Shown here: positions 23,936 to 38,225 of the stretch, piece by piece
Layout of the letters: the number at the start of each line of letters is the position of its first letter
Numbering within the stretch: position 1 is the first letter of the stretch
Assembly: GCA_036971475.1 (NCBI GenBank)
Contig: JBAIZL010000003.1
Location: 57,122,883 to 57,186,882, forward strand
Direction: 5' to 3'
Origin: Prosapia bicincta
Lineage: Eukaryota > Arthropoda > Insecta > Hemiptera > Cercopidae
DNA length: 64,000 nt
The notes under the pieces: model-generated
Told to the model about the DNA's origin: nothing
Databases searched by the model: none
What the model saw: the letters and a program-made list of their open reading frames with translations, nothing else
Made by a program: the position numbers and the translations under genes

Positions 23936-26900
23936 ATTTATAGAAAGCAAATATATAACTTTGATAAATAGTAGCTTGAAAATCGTTCGTCAGTACCAAA
24001 TTTCTAATTACTGACTCTATTTTAGTGATGATAAACTAATATATCGACTTAGTGATGGTAATATCTACTTCGATTGATATTCATATCTGAGGATAATTAT
24101 TGCAATAACAAGTGCGTTTAAATATTGTTTACAATATTGTTACATAAAAAATGTAATCCTGTAAGAAGATTGGAAGGAAAAGTAGAAAATAAATTACATC
24201 AAAAATGTATCACAATTTCACAGGAATTATAAAATTAAACGACGGAAGTAAGCAATCCAAACAAAGAAAAACGTGACTACTTTGACTATCAACGTGTTTC
24301 TATAATATAAAACAATATCTTATTTGGCACTTTCAACATCTCCCAGATATTTCTCGTCATATTCTCGAGTCGTTAAACACATCTGCATCAGAATATAGGA
24401 CGAATACGATTCTAAGAAAATTAAATCTATACAAAACAAAACGACTGATAAAAAACGGCAACACCGTCTGACGACGTGTAGGGTTCCTTTAGGGCCGAGT
24501 TCTTTTTCCTTTCTTTGTTTCTCCACTATTTGAACTTCAACCAATCTCAACCAATTTCGTTTGAAATTGCACATATCATTGGTTACTGAAGTTTATTCTC
24601 CTCAGATCCACGTTTAGATTGCAATATTGTTTTTTTAAATATAAATTTGTTTGGATTTTGAAAGCTATCCATATACTTAAAACCGGACTTTTCCCATTTA
24701 TATTTTATAACAAACAAACAAATAAAATTTAAATAGTATTTGTTATTTAGGTTGTGTAGACTAAGGTTTTATTTAAGGCTTAATGTCCTAATTTGTATTG
24801 CATACTGGAAATATTTTAAGAAATGAATTTTGATTGAATGTTAGGTAAGATGAATGTTTTTATGAAACACAAGATGCTTGATTTTATAAATGTTAGCCAA
24901 GAAACAATGTCAGCTTTGAAGCACATGTCGTATCAAAATAATGACCATTCGGAGATACTGTGCGTAAAATGTTTCAACACATTTTATGGATATATTGGAA
25001 ACATAAACACTTCATATTATTTATGAAGAACTATAAGACGTCATAAATTTAAAAGTAAATTAAGTATCTTTTTACAATTGCACCTTTACTGCTCAATTTC
25101 TTCAATATACTTTTTTTTTACACTAAATCTAAAGAGCTACTATAGTGTCATTTAATTTTTACATTTCAGAAATCTAAAACAAATGAGCATTTTATTCCTA
25201 AAATAGTAAAATACTTCTATTAGCAAGAAAATTTTTCTGTTAGGAACCTGATTTCGATTAGGTATACTACAGTTATATGTTTGTTAACATATTTATAATG
25301 CAAAGAAACTATATTAAATTACGTTTCTGAGGCTTTGTAATTATGAGAATATAATAAACAATATACTAGAAACTTTATTTTGTTCATAGGTTGAATAGCG
25401 TATGCTAAAGTTATTGATCTCAATATCAAGCTTTTTTATGTATCTCAAGTCACCAACACACTTCAAATATCAATGAGTTATAGATTTAAACAGAAATTAT
25501 TTGGAAATGGCGTACTGTTATATTGATATTTAGCATATTGGTATAAACACATTTATTGGGACACGAAATGAATCTTTTTAAAAGATACAAAAATATTATT
25601 ATATAATCCGTGAAAAATTACTCTGCCAAGGTAATTAAGCATGATATTCTCTATAATCACTTTTTTCTCTTAAGTGTAAAGTTTCATATTTTCTACGTGT
25701 ACCCCTACATTTGGCTCATTATTTAGACAAACATAAAATCTGCAAAAAATACTATTGGAATTTAATTATAGATATTTTAAAACTTTTCATAGCATATAGG
25801 TAATTTGGCAATTGGTAAGGTAATTTGTCAGTAGTTGGTATGTAATTTGGCAAGTAAAATTAAATATCATGTTCATTACCCATAATCACTTTATTCATCA
25901 TCGTTTTCAGATTTAATTTGACATCACACACACATATATACATACATATATATATACCTTGGATTAAAGTATCTGCTTGGAGTCAGGAATTTGTGAGTAA
26001 AATACTTAATTTAACTTTTGTTACTAAACAAAACATAGAATTGTTTTACGGCTTTGAATTTTGCCAAACAGCTATGACTGAATTTACATAGTTTTTACAT
26101 ACCATTTCATTTATTAAGTAATTACCTTATAATTAATTGTGTGATAAAGTGTTCAGATAAATTTGACAGTTTTGGATTTGATGAAAGCAATTTTTTTCTG
26201 TGGAATCAATTTGTGTATGAGATTTGACTTTGGCGGCATGTCTTAAATTTGCCTCCGGTTGTCATATATCCGCAAGTAATTCTTGTTTGTGACGAAAACA
26301 GAGTTTCAACATCAAATTTAGTTTAATGAAAAGCATAAGTTTATTAATTAAGTTGCTTAGTATTTTGCTAAGGAATCATACAGAATCGTTAATGAGTTCA
26401 TTACATGAGATAAATTTCAAGAAATATTCAGTCAGAGGTATAACGACAAAAAGCTATAAGTTTATGAATGTTTTGATTTCTAGATTGAGAAAAATTGAGA
26501 GATAAAGAAAGGGTGAGAGAGAGAGAAATAGGGCTAAAGAGAAAGAGAGAAAGAGGATGAGAAGAGAGAGAAGTACGGAAAGTGTTGTATTGATTTAAAT
26601 AAGACTATTCCTGACTATCAATAAAATATAGTGAAGATTAGTACGTAAAATCATACATTATTAAAAAGTTATTGCGATTAGTAACACAAATATACAATAC
26701 TAATGTAGTTTTAAAGTTGTGGAACTGGTAACGGTAGACAAAAATATATTGTGGCAGAAGAAATGGATATCAGAATCAACTCATTGATTATAGGGTTTTG
26801 TAATTAGCTTCAGTGGTGTAAATAAGTGTTTAAGGCTGTAGAAAAGTAAAGAATTTGTAGATAACTACTTATTTCTCATTTCAATGTTTTGTATTTAAAC

Positions 26901-27384
26901 TTAAGAACAAAACTCAAGTACAACTATAAATGGTAGTTGTAATGCATACTAATAATAGTATAATGTATGTAGTTGTTTTTAAATTGAGTATTTACATTTG
27001 ACTTGGGACAACAGTAGATTCAATCCTTATCAATAAAAGTGTAAGAAAATTCGAAAATAAATAATATTTTGTCGTATTTTTTGATATAACATTAGGTTAG
27101 AGAAATAAGCTAATCTTATAACACGGGCTTAATAAAACACAGCTCAACTTGATTTTATACTAAATTAACTTTTAGCTTTCTTGTACAGAGAACAAAACTT
27201 ACGAGAACAAAACAAATAAAAAAAGTAATGTAATATTTAAAACAAATTGCTGGTGTCAAAATAAATTGATAGTAAAAATTATGTTTACTAATAAATAGTA
27301 ACATTGCTAATCTTTTAATGACTTGTTACCTTGGAGTATGTTATTGACTTTTTTTTATTACGGTGTAGTTATAACCGTTTCACA
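23936..27384. other. AT-rich non-coding stretch
   Basis: It holds a GA-rich low-complexity patch (about 26505-26580), a short CACATATATA tract near 25925, and a locally repeated GTAATTTGGCAA/GTAATTTGTCA phrase (25800-25855). The 84-codon minus-strand ORF at 24320-24574 has no recognised domain and is not called a gene. Confidence 0.45.
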
Positions 27385-27480
27385 CAAAATATACATTTTT
27401 TTTAACCTAATAGACATTTTGATTGCAAAGCAATCATATCCAGAGTAGATTTTAACAAGATTGCCTAACTAGGTAGGTTA
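27385..27480. mobile_element. Left half of an older foldback MITE
   Basis: AACCTAATAGACATTTTGAT and TTGCAAAGCAATCAT followed by CCAGAG correspond, with substitutions, to the left arm of the perfect palindrome at 23.7 kb. The half ends at TAGGTTA (27474-27480), where the LINE fragment starts. Confidence 0.65.
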
Positions 27481-28657
27481 CTACTACTACTACTACCACG
27501 TAGCGCTACAGCCCGGGGTGGGCCTTGGCTTCCTTAAATATGTTCCGCCATGTACTTCTATCCTTAGCCTTTTGTTTCCTTGCTGTAATGCCGAGTACCC
27601 TTAAATCTTTCTCAAGGTCATGTAGCCATCGTTTTCTTGGTCGGCCAATTCTTCTTTTGCCAATTATAGTGTTATGTAAAAGTTTGTTCGGCATTCTATT
27701 GGTGGGCATTCTTATGATGTGACCCAACCATTCTAGACATCGCGTTTTAATAAAATACACCACATTTGCGTTTTTGTATAAGGAATACAACTCGGCATTA
27801 GATCGAAGCTTCTACACATTTGTCTGTACATCGTGGACCGGACCATAAGTTTTTCTTTAAAGCTTACGCTCAAACAATGTCAACTGATTTTTCATCGCGG
27901 CGGTTAAAGTCTACGTCTCCGCTCCATACGTTAGGACTGGCCGAATTAAGGTTTTATAGAGTCGTACCTTAGTGGTTTGAGACAATAGCCTACTTTTAAA
28001 AAGCTTTATATTTGCGAAGAATGCTCTACGTATTAGCTGTCATTATTATCCTAGACTTCATTTATTGTTTTATTTTCATCATTTACTTCCGAGCCCAAAT
28101 ATGTGAAACTTTTTACTTTTTCAAATGAATATACATCGATATCTCTAGTCGTACTGCTACGCCCTCTGCTTGTACTCATATATTTAGTTTTTCTCTCATT
28201 TATGCAGAGACCTATCTTTTTGCTTTCATTATTGATTATATTAAAAGTTTCTTTGAGCGATGGAATATTCCTGGCAACCAAGCATATAACATCAGCATAT
28301 GCACATATTTGACTGCATGAGTGCATTATATTCCCTGAAACGTCAATCCTCCTCAAAACGCCATGTAAGGAGAGATTGAAAAGGGTAGCAGACAGAGCAT
28401 CGCCTTGTCTCACGCCAGTCAGAATAGGGAATTCGGAACTAATACCGCCACCTATGACAACTTTGCCGTCACCATCACACAATGTCATGTTGATCAGTCT
28501 GATCAACTTGTTTGGTACGTTGAACTCCTTTAGGATTTCGAACAATTTTACTCTGTTGACACTATCAAAAGCCTGCCGATAGTCAATAAAAAGAAGATGG
28601 TTAATTTTATATTCCCAACACCTCTCGAGTAACTGTCTTAGAACAAATATCTGATTG
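27481..28657 (-). mobile_element. 5'-truncated LINE inserted in the MITE
   Basis: A non-LTR retrotransposon fragment on the minus strand with a 3' end of (TAG)n repeats (27481-27497). It is flanked on both sides by the 7-mer TAGGTTA (27474-27480 and 28658-28664), a clear target-site duplication. The insertion split the foldback element in its loop. Coding traces run from the middle of the reverse transcriptase to the C-terminus. Confidence 0.85.
27504..28657 (-). pseudogene. LINE reverse transcriptase, C-terminal half, broken
   Basis: From the upstream end the minus strand reads QIFVLRQLLERCWEY, then LLFIDYRQAFDSVNR (RT domain with the first catalytic Asp). This continues into the open segment 28545-28051: GVRQGDALSATLFNL, then ICAYADVICLVAR, where the catalytic YADD has become YADV. 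Next come KTKYMSTS and FTYLG (thumb region). After frameshifts the C-terminal open segment (27790-27506) has CLEWLGHIIRMP, the basic GRPRKRWL motif and the terminal WRNIFKEAKAHPGL, typical of LINE-encoded endonuclease/RT proteins. The YADV substitution and frame breaks make it inactive. The clade is not determined with confidence. Confidence 0.85.
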
Positions 28658-28752
28658 TAGGTTATATCTAGGTTATAATTGTAATATTATTCTCTGAATA
28701 TGATTGATTTGTAATCGAAATGTGCATTAGGATTACGAAAAAACGTTTTTAC
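28658..28752. mobile_element. Right half of the older foldback MITE
   Basis: After the duplicated TAGGTTA, the sequence TCTGAATATGATTGATTTGT followed by AATCGAAATGTGCATTAGG corresponds to the right arm of the 23.8-kb palindrome in the proper orientation. With the half at 27385-27480 it brackets the LINE. Confidence 0.65.
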
Positions 28753-29084
28753 AGTTAAGAGATATTGTTTCCTAAATTTAGAGGATGTAATAATAATGAT
28801 GTTTAAAATCCTTCCCATTACAATGCATGAGGATACATGATATATTTTACCAAAAATATACCTATAGTGAAAAATCCAAGCATAAAGATACAATTGATAT
28901 AATTATTTTAGTAAATAAATAAATAGTAAAAAAAAAATCAATAAATAAACTTCTTTTCTGTACTCCTATAGTCTATCTACACCGATATTACAAATGAATC
29001 TTAAAAGAGGGAATTAATTATTATAGTTTCCTGTTAAGGAGAACAATATATTTTAAACACTGCGAATATTTATTAGTGTTGCTT
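28753..29084. other. AT-rich non-coding stretch
   Basis: No supported feature. Confidence 0.5.
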
Positions 29085-29235
29085 GAATTTACTTGTTAGC
29101 AAGCTTCCAAGTTTGGATTATACGGCCAATTTCGTTTGTAATTATCTGCTAAGCCATTTACATACATTAGGGATAAACCTATGACCCATCCCACTCCCTC
29201 AACTACGGAATTTGTAATTAAAATACAAACAGTAA
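29085..29235. repeat. Dispersed repeat pair, copy 1
   Basis: It shares blocks with 30225-30400 in the same orientation: TTGTTAGCAAGCTTCCA/TTGTTAGGAAACTTTCA, ATACGGCCAATTT/ATATGGCCAATTT and CATACATTAGGGATAA, followed by CCCATCCCACTCC versus TTCCATGCC. Unrecognised family. Confidence 0.55.
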
Positions 29236-30224
29236 ATCCAAGTTGCGTTTAAAATACAATATAATGCTTTACAGTTTTGAATTTGACCAGATGTCGCAAT
29301 CACATCTACGCGATGGTTACACATGGTGCCCTTACGAGGTTATTTATAATTTTTTGTTGTTAAATAAAACTTTTTTTTAAAAACATTTATAAATAAATAT
29401 ATATTACTTAGGTGATATATAATTGAAGAATGTGTCTTCTATAAGCTTATTCAGTTATGAGATCCTCTGAGATTGTGTGACCTTGGACATTATAATCTTG
29501 GTATGAAAAGTCACAAAAGAATATATAATAGAAAATACTGGGCTAATGAAAACATGATAGATTCGTTCAGGACACACTCTTGTTTATAAAATTCTATAGT
29601 CATTTCACACGCCTGAGGCATGAAGCATGTTAAAATGACTAGAGCTTATTAACTAATTTTAAAATAAAATAACTTTTTAATACCACTTACTAATGCACTG
29701 CTGTCGTAATATACATTTATCTTTATGAAAAATGATGTTCACGAGTGAATAATTAGAGTAATATTGAAAATATATAATTACTAGTATGAATCGTCTTAGA
29801 TTTTAAATACAATTAAATAATTAGAAAATATATTGGCAAATATAGAACCATCTAAAACCCTTTACCTAATCCAATGTATTAAGTGTAGACTTTATTTCAA
29901 TCTACCCGGTTACCTTTAGGTAAAACCAGAATGAATAAGCTGTTACCCAACAACTGTTTGTTTTGCTTGAAAATAATTATTCATAATTACATGATTTTTT
30001 ATCGAAGCTTTACTCAGAGTTGATATAGGATTACAGCTTTAATATTTCCTAACCAGTTAAATATGGTACTTCACAGTTATCAATTAAACACTGTATTATC
30101 CCCAAAACGTTCAAGAATACACATGTGTATGTTCCAAGAAAATGTATTCTGCAAAACTCGTGAATTTATGAAAACACTTTAAATAAACCATTACAAATGT
30201 AGTGAGAAACATCTTTTGGTAAAA
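29236..30224. other. AT-rich non-coding stretch
   Basis: No supported feature between the two repeat copies. Confidence 0.5.
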
Positions 30225-30400
30225 TTTTAATTTTATTTACATCAGTTGTTAGGAAACTTTCAGTTATTGGTTATATGGCCAATTTGATCTTTAAGAATAA
30301 TTTCCATAGAATTTCTGAAGAGTCATTTCCATACATTAGGGATAAGGTTTTACTCTATTCCATGCCTTAGTTAGGAATGTGGGAGGAAAAACAATATTTA
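30225..30400. repeat. Dispersed repeat pair, copy 2
   Basis: Partner of 29085-29235, offset by about 1.1 kb. The best conserved part is the GGCCAATTT block and CATACATTAGGGATAA. Confidence 0.55.
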
Positions 30401-30654
30401 GTAAATATTGGCCTATCATTAATATAGAGAGAAACAAAAATTAGTGTTACTCTAGGCAAAGTTTTACTCAATTTTTGCCAAAGAGGATACCAAAAATACC
30501 AAATAGTGGTCCACACACTACAATCATTACACATAAGGAAACATTTCTGAAGACCCCATCTAAATAAACTATAACCATATAAACATATCAACAAAGTTAC
30601 AAATTTTACACGAAATGAATACATTTGGTTCATCACAACTAAACGTAAAATTAA

Positions 30655-30657
<3 letters not shown>

Positions 30658-30729
<72 letters not shown>

Positions 30730-30749
30730 TACACACACACACACACACA

Positions 30750-30798
<49 letters not shown>

Positions 30799-30812
30799 CA
30801 CACACACACACA
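30658..30812. repeat. (CA)n microsatellite, ~155 bp
   Basis: CA repeats with a few interruptions (ACAACA, CAAACA, CATACA, CAGACA). The overlapping Thr/His and Cys/Val ORFs on both strands are artefacts. It is older than the pure 13.7-kb tract, judging by its interruptions. Confidence 0.97.
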
Positions 30813-32512
30813 TAAACACTGCATGAGCCTAGCTCGATATTCGATTAAGCTAGACTCTATCAATCCCTTATCCAACACTTTCATAAAATGATTTAAACCA
30901 AATGAGCAAATCATGAAAACTGTACAGTCTTGAGAAGAACGACTCAGTTAAACTTGTAACAATATTTTACTCAATAAAATTATATTAATATTTGTTAGTC
31001 CGCAATATAAAATGAATGGGGTCAGTTATTTTTAAAATAATAATAACAATTCTGAATTTGTTCGTAGTACGAATGTACGTAACAATTATTTATTATTTTT
31101 AAAAAATTGTAAAAAGAAAAGTACAGACATTTGAATTCTAGAAGTTTAAAATATAAAATGTGTTCTGAGGTGGAATGCGCATAGCGATGTGCGTAAGATT
31201 ATTAGGGTAAAACAAAAAAAATAATTTTTCTTCTTACGTGGCATCCAGCGTTGGGACCGATGTGTTGTTTATGAAATATAGTGGTAGATTCAAGGAAAAT
31301 CTGGATAGTGTACGTTTGATGCATTAGCAGTTCCTTTTAAAACCAAAGCAATGTTTAGTACATTTTTTTGTACAATTTTATATAAATATTAGTTTAGAAT
31401 TATTCTAGCTGATCAAAACAGGAATATGACCGATTGAACAGGCGAAAATTATAAAATCAATAACCAGATAAGTGATAAAATTAATTGTACAAACCTTTCT
31501 CTTCAAAATGAATTAAAATAAATACAGTTTTATGTATCTAACAGTTTGCCCAGACGAGTAGTGAAAACTCTAAATTTTCTGTGTTATTTGATTTGTTTTT
31601 AATGAGTGATGAAGCAACATGATGTTAAAATTCTATGTTTCAAGTAACAATTTTTAGGTTTATAGTATGTCAAAATGATTGAAACAATCTTACGAGACGA
31701 CATCTCACATCTATACCAAAATTTAATAATTGGATAATTGTTTTGATTTGCTAACTTTCTAGTCAAATAGATCAAATATTTTAAAACTAGATGACAGTGT
31801 TTATGTGTTTAATTTTTTTAAAATTTGATATTCATATCTAATTAAATTACTCATTTTCATTATTTCCAAAACCTGTTTTCCTTTAAAACATCCCTCCGTA
31901 TAATTTAATGAGAATGCACATAACTTTGCTGGGTAGTTATAAGTTAACAAACATTTAACTGATTGCAGTTGTTACTCAACAACTATTATAAATGTTCAAC
32001 AAATTCATTCCTAGACCTATGACACAGCAACTAGCTATCATTCTAGCCTTACATACCTCAGGGGTGGAGTCTATTATTGTTGACACTTGCCAAACACGAT
32101 TTTACGAAAGAGACTGTGAAATATTTTAATCCGATGGTTGGTATAAAAGCAAATTGGAAAAATAATCTCTTATTGAACTATTTTGTAACGCAAAATATTA
32201 TGTTCGCTTTCTATTTGATTAACTAATAGTTCGACGTAAGTAGTAAGAAATAGGCAGTTCGGTTTATTCTATGATTTCGTATCAGGTTTTTGTAGACCTG
32301 TAGGACCTGTAGCATATTTTGATGGAACTAATTTGTTGAATTTTACTCAACTAAACAAACACTTTTTTGACCCCATCACCCGTTATGTAGAAAAGGTTTC
32401 CACATTCACTCCGATTATTTCCATTGAAGACTTTATCAAATGTAAACAGGAAGTACTTATTCTTTCTGGTAGATTTATACCCTTTCATATAAGAAGAATA
32501 GTTCTTCCCTCA
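30813..32512. other. AT-rich non-coding stretch
   Basis: No supported gene or repeat. The 61-codon ORF at 32333-32518 has no recognisable motif. Confidence 0.5.
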
Positions 32513-32995
32513 CTATAATTTTGGTGTTTTGCTTCACATGACTGACTGTAATTTTTAAGTGATACTTCACACTTACAACTCTAATTTAGACGTGCTGCTT
32601 TACTTTTGAAAACTGTAATTTTGGCGCGCTGCTTCACATTAACAACTTTAATTTAGACGTGCTGTTTCACATTGACCGCTGTAATGTTGGCGCGCTGCTT
32701 CATGTTAACAAATGTAATTTTGACGTGGTGCTTCACATTACCAACTGTAATTTTGACGTGCTGCTTTACAATAACAACTGTAATTTTGGCGTGCTGAATC
32801 ACATTAATAACTGTAATTTATACGTGCTGCTTCACATTGGGCACTGTAATTTAGACGTGCTGCGTTACATTGAGAACCGTAAATTTGCAGTGTGTTTCAC
32901 ATTAACAACTGTAATTTAGACGTGCTACTATAAATTGAGAACTGTTATTGTGGTGTGCTGCTTCACATTAACAACTGTAGTTTTAACGTGATACA
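32513..32995 (+). repeat. 33-bp minisatellite, ~14 diverged copies
   Basis: A tandem repeat of a 33-bp unit, consensus roughly ACTGTAATTTTGACGTGCTG followed by CTTCACATTAACA. Copies differ at 10-30% of positions. Because 33 is divisible by three, an open frame across 32659-32919 gives an 11-residue repeat (pattern HINNCNFDVLL). The frame is not open over the whole array and has no signal peptide or neighbouring coding exon, so it is annotated as a minisatellite. A coding exon of an 11-residue repeat protein is the alternative. Confidence 0.85.
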
Positions 32996-33289
32996 ATGCT
33001 TGAATTTTACTGTATTTTTGACATGCTCTTCAATCAACTTGAATTAAGGTTCTGGTTTTACGGTTTGCTAGATTTTCTTGCCTGACCGTAGCTTTTTTTA
33101 TCTCGTTTACTGATCGTTTCCTTTGTCTAGCTATTCTTCACTAAAATGTTGTTCACTATTATTCCTTCCAACTTCTTTCATATACCCCGGAAAAATGCTT
33201 TACGTCTACGTTTGACGACATGTACTAATGTATTATACCTTAGTTTATTATTGTTACTTAACTTCAGTAATTTAAGTTTTGATCTATTT
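32996..33289. other. AT-rich non-coding stretch
   Basis: No supported feature. Confidence 0.45.

Positions 33290-35495
<2,206 letters not shown>

Positions 35496-35563
<68 letters not shown>
35496..35563. repeat. (AT)n microsatellite
   Basis: About 34 uninterrupted AT units. Confidence 0.97.
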
Positions 35564-35566
<3 letters not shown>

Positions 35567-36173
35567 AAAGTAATGAAACGTATTGGACGATTACGTAGAA
35601 GTAAGTATGTTAGAAGTAAGTACTTAGAATAGAATATTATTTCAGTAAACTGAATTTTAACAGCTTTTTCTGAGATGTAGAGATAATTTTAATATTTGAA
35701 TTTATGATACAATTCTCGATAACCAATATACAAAACAATGTGCCAACAATAACCATCAACCCCATACATGCAGCCACCACGATTTATTCGTACCTCGTGA
35801 TACACAAAGGCGGAAGATTCAGTGCGTATTATGTCAGAAATAGAAATTCAAACAAGTAAGTAAATAAATACCTTACTAAGCCTCCAAATGTGTTTCAACT
35901 ATATTATTTTGTTCGTTTTTCCCACAAAATAAAATTAAAAATGTCTTTACGAAACTATGGTAACATAAATCGGGTTTATTCTTGATTGTTGTACGTTAGT
36001 ACCATATATAAATACTTATTTACAGTTTCAAATCTTTCAACGTAATTTTCTTATTTATTTTTATTTTCTATGATGTTTACAAATTTTAATTCGATTTATA
36101 ACCGGGTATATCATTTCTATTGCAACCAAATACTGCTTGAGCAAAGATATTTTTGGTAAATTTTAGGATATAA

Positions 36174-36176
<3 letters not shown>

Positions 36177-36222
<46 letters not shown>
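36177..36222. repeat. (AT)n microsatellite
   Basis: About 23 AT units followed by ATTTATTTATTTAT. Confidence 0.97.
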
Positions 36223-36226
<4 letters not shown>

Positions 36227-36492
36227 TTATTTATATTTATATACATATACATTTATTTATTTATTTTACTCCTTCCCCATCGCCATGCTTGTGAGTTATT
36301 TGATTATTGATAAAACGCAAATAGCGAACACAGGCGGGTAACAAGTACCGTAACCGCATTTTGAAGCGAGATTAACACAAATCAACAGAAACAAATTACC
36401 AGCCTACGGAGTGATATAATTCAAACTCGAAATACAAATCCAGAAAGAAAAAATAAATCCGCTTGACAGTGATAAGGAAATCAATTACGAAG

Positions 36493-36571
36493 AATACTAA
36501 AGGTGCTCAATTTACGTTCAGCTTTGTGATTTGTAATTTCAGCTGAACGTAAATTGAGCACCTTTAGTATT
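36493..36571. repeat. Perfect 30-bp inverted repeat (hairpin)
   Basis: Positions 36493-36522 and 36542-36571 are exact reverse complements over 30 bp, with a 19-nt loop (36523-36541). The arm contains CTAAAGGTGCTCAATTTACG. The size would suit a small hairpin RNA precursor, a very small foldback element or a template-switch duplication. No flanking target duplication or promoter is evident. Confidence 0.8.
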
Positions 36572-38119
36572 TATGGATTGTCATCTACGTTACTGTGGAT
36601 ACTCTTGAATACTGTGTTTCGCAGGCTCTTACGCTTGTCGCAAAAATAATCTAAAACTAGGTGATTTTCCGAGAGAAAATCAAATGGCACACCATTTTAC
36701 TGAAGGAAGCTCTAAAAAACATGACCAATAAAATAAATTGATCTGTAAACTAATTATAAACTTCAAATCTTGCAGCCCTTCTGGTTAACTATGTCATGTT
36801 CTCGAACGTAAGCTCTTGTTGCATTATATTTATGGTATAAACCGACTATAATCGATATTGATAATATATTACGGCACGGTTGTTTCGACAGCCATAACGT
36901 TTGGATGAGGAATCCTGGTACATAAGAATTCAAGTAATTTTATCGTATGCTTGAAACTAAAACAAGCAATCTAGTAATGACTGAATTGTTACAACAAAGT
37001 AATATGCATATATAAAAATAATGGCCAACTCTTTCGTTTGTTTACACTCCGTTTTGTCTGTGATAACTTTTTTCCCTGACAATATACATTGATCCCAATG
37101 TATTTGTTGAATAAGTGTTTGCTTCTGTACATCCACACTACATGCCTTTATTTTGTAATCAATAAACAGACTGCTGCGTTGAAAGAGCGCCTATTGCACC
37201 ACTATATATTAATATAGTACATAAACTTCATATTTATTCTCCAAGATTTACTGTAATTAAAAATGTATTGCCAAGTAAAATTCTTGGCTTATATAAATTG
37301 AGAACAAATCATAGCTACCATTATACGGGAGGACACATTCTATTTAACTCATAGGTACAAGAATCCGTAAAATCATAAACATAAGTTACATGTTTTCAGA
37401 AAAAACATAATATCATCCGGGTTGGATAAATCTAGTTGGCACTGTAATTAATCATTTAACAATGCGTGAAATTGTCCGGTTTTATGCAATGGCTTGACAA
37501 TGCAATGATATTGTCACTGCGACACGAAGATTGCTTGAGCACTATCAGTTTCATCAAAATTAATGGATTTGGTTCAGTAAATGAGGTTTAGGTATATTAT
37601 TAAAATAAAATCTAAGTAGTGAAAATTATAGACTATTTGTTTGCAATGAATCTAAACTAATAATTCTCCAAATATTAATTTGCTTGCTGCAAGTTTTCTT
37701 TCAGGTAAATATTGTTTTCAACTGCGGTAAACTGTAATTTAACTGATTTCTCTAAAATACGTATTTGTTATTTTTATATATAACATGGAGAAATTGAAAA
37801 GCCTTATGGTACTTTTTGGAAGGGGTTTTGGAGCCGTGGCTCTAAACAAAATGCAACGCATTATGTCACTAAAGTAAGTTTTTAAGTTTATCTTGTTATA
37901 TTTGAATATACAACAATTAAGTACTATCATTTTAATATTAAAATGGACAGAAGTAAGGAAATTCCATTAAATAACTAATGCCCACTGAACCAAATTTGTA
38001 TAAACAATAAAATGCCCCAGAATATATAGCCTACAACGCTATTGCAGATGAGGCCAATGATAGTGAACATAAAACAACTACGTGGAATATGAAATAACTC
38101 GAAATTTGGCTGGGAATAA
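36572..38119. other. AT-rich non-coding stretch
   Basis: No supported feature. Confidence 0.5.
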
Positions 38120-38225
38120 AATTCCAGTAAATTTATTATCCAGCCATTTTTGATTATCCTTTAAAATGCGGTCAAGCGACGTGACCGGCCTTTAATTAAT
38201 GTGACATTTGTGCATACTCAGTATA
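38120..38225. repeat. Dispersed repeat pair, copy 1
   Basis: It matches 40398-40497 in the same orientation: CCAGTAAATT, then GATTATCC versus AATTATCC, AAATGCGGTCAA, CTTTTAATTAATG-like, and TTTGTGCATAC versus TTTCTGCATAC. About 75-80% similar over roughly 90 bp. Family unknown. Confidence 0.6.

Noticed and set aside
24320..24574. 84-codon minus-strand ORF as a gene
   Set aside because: No recognised motif and no supporting context. Length is within chance for this much sequence.
27525..28582. Plus-strand ORFs of 65-69 codons across the LINE
   Set aside because: Shadows of the minus-strand reverse transcriptase sequence.
30367..30914. Cys/Val and Thr/His ORFs on both strands (up to 150 codons)
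   Set aside because: Produced by the CA microsatellite. The flanking parts have no recognisable domain.
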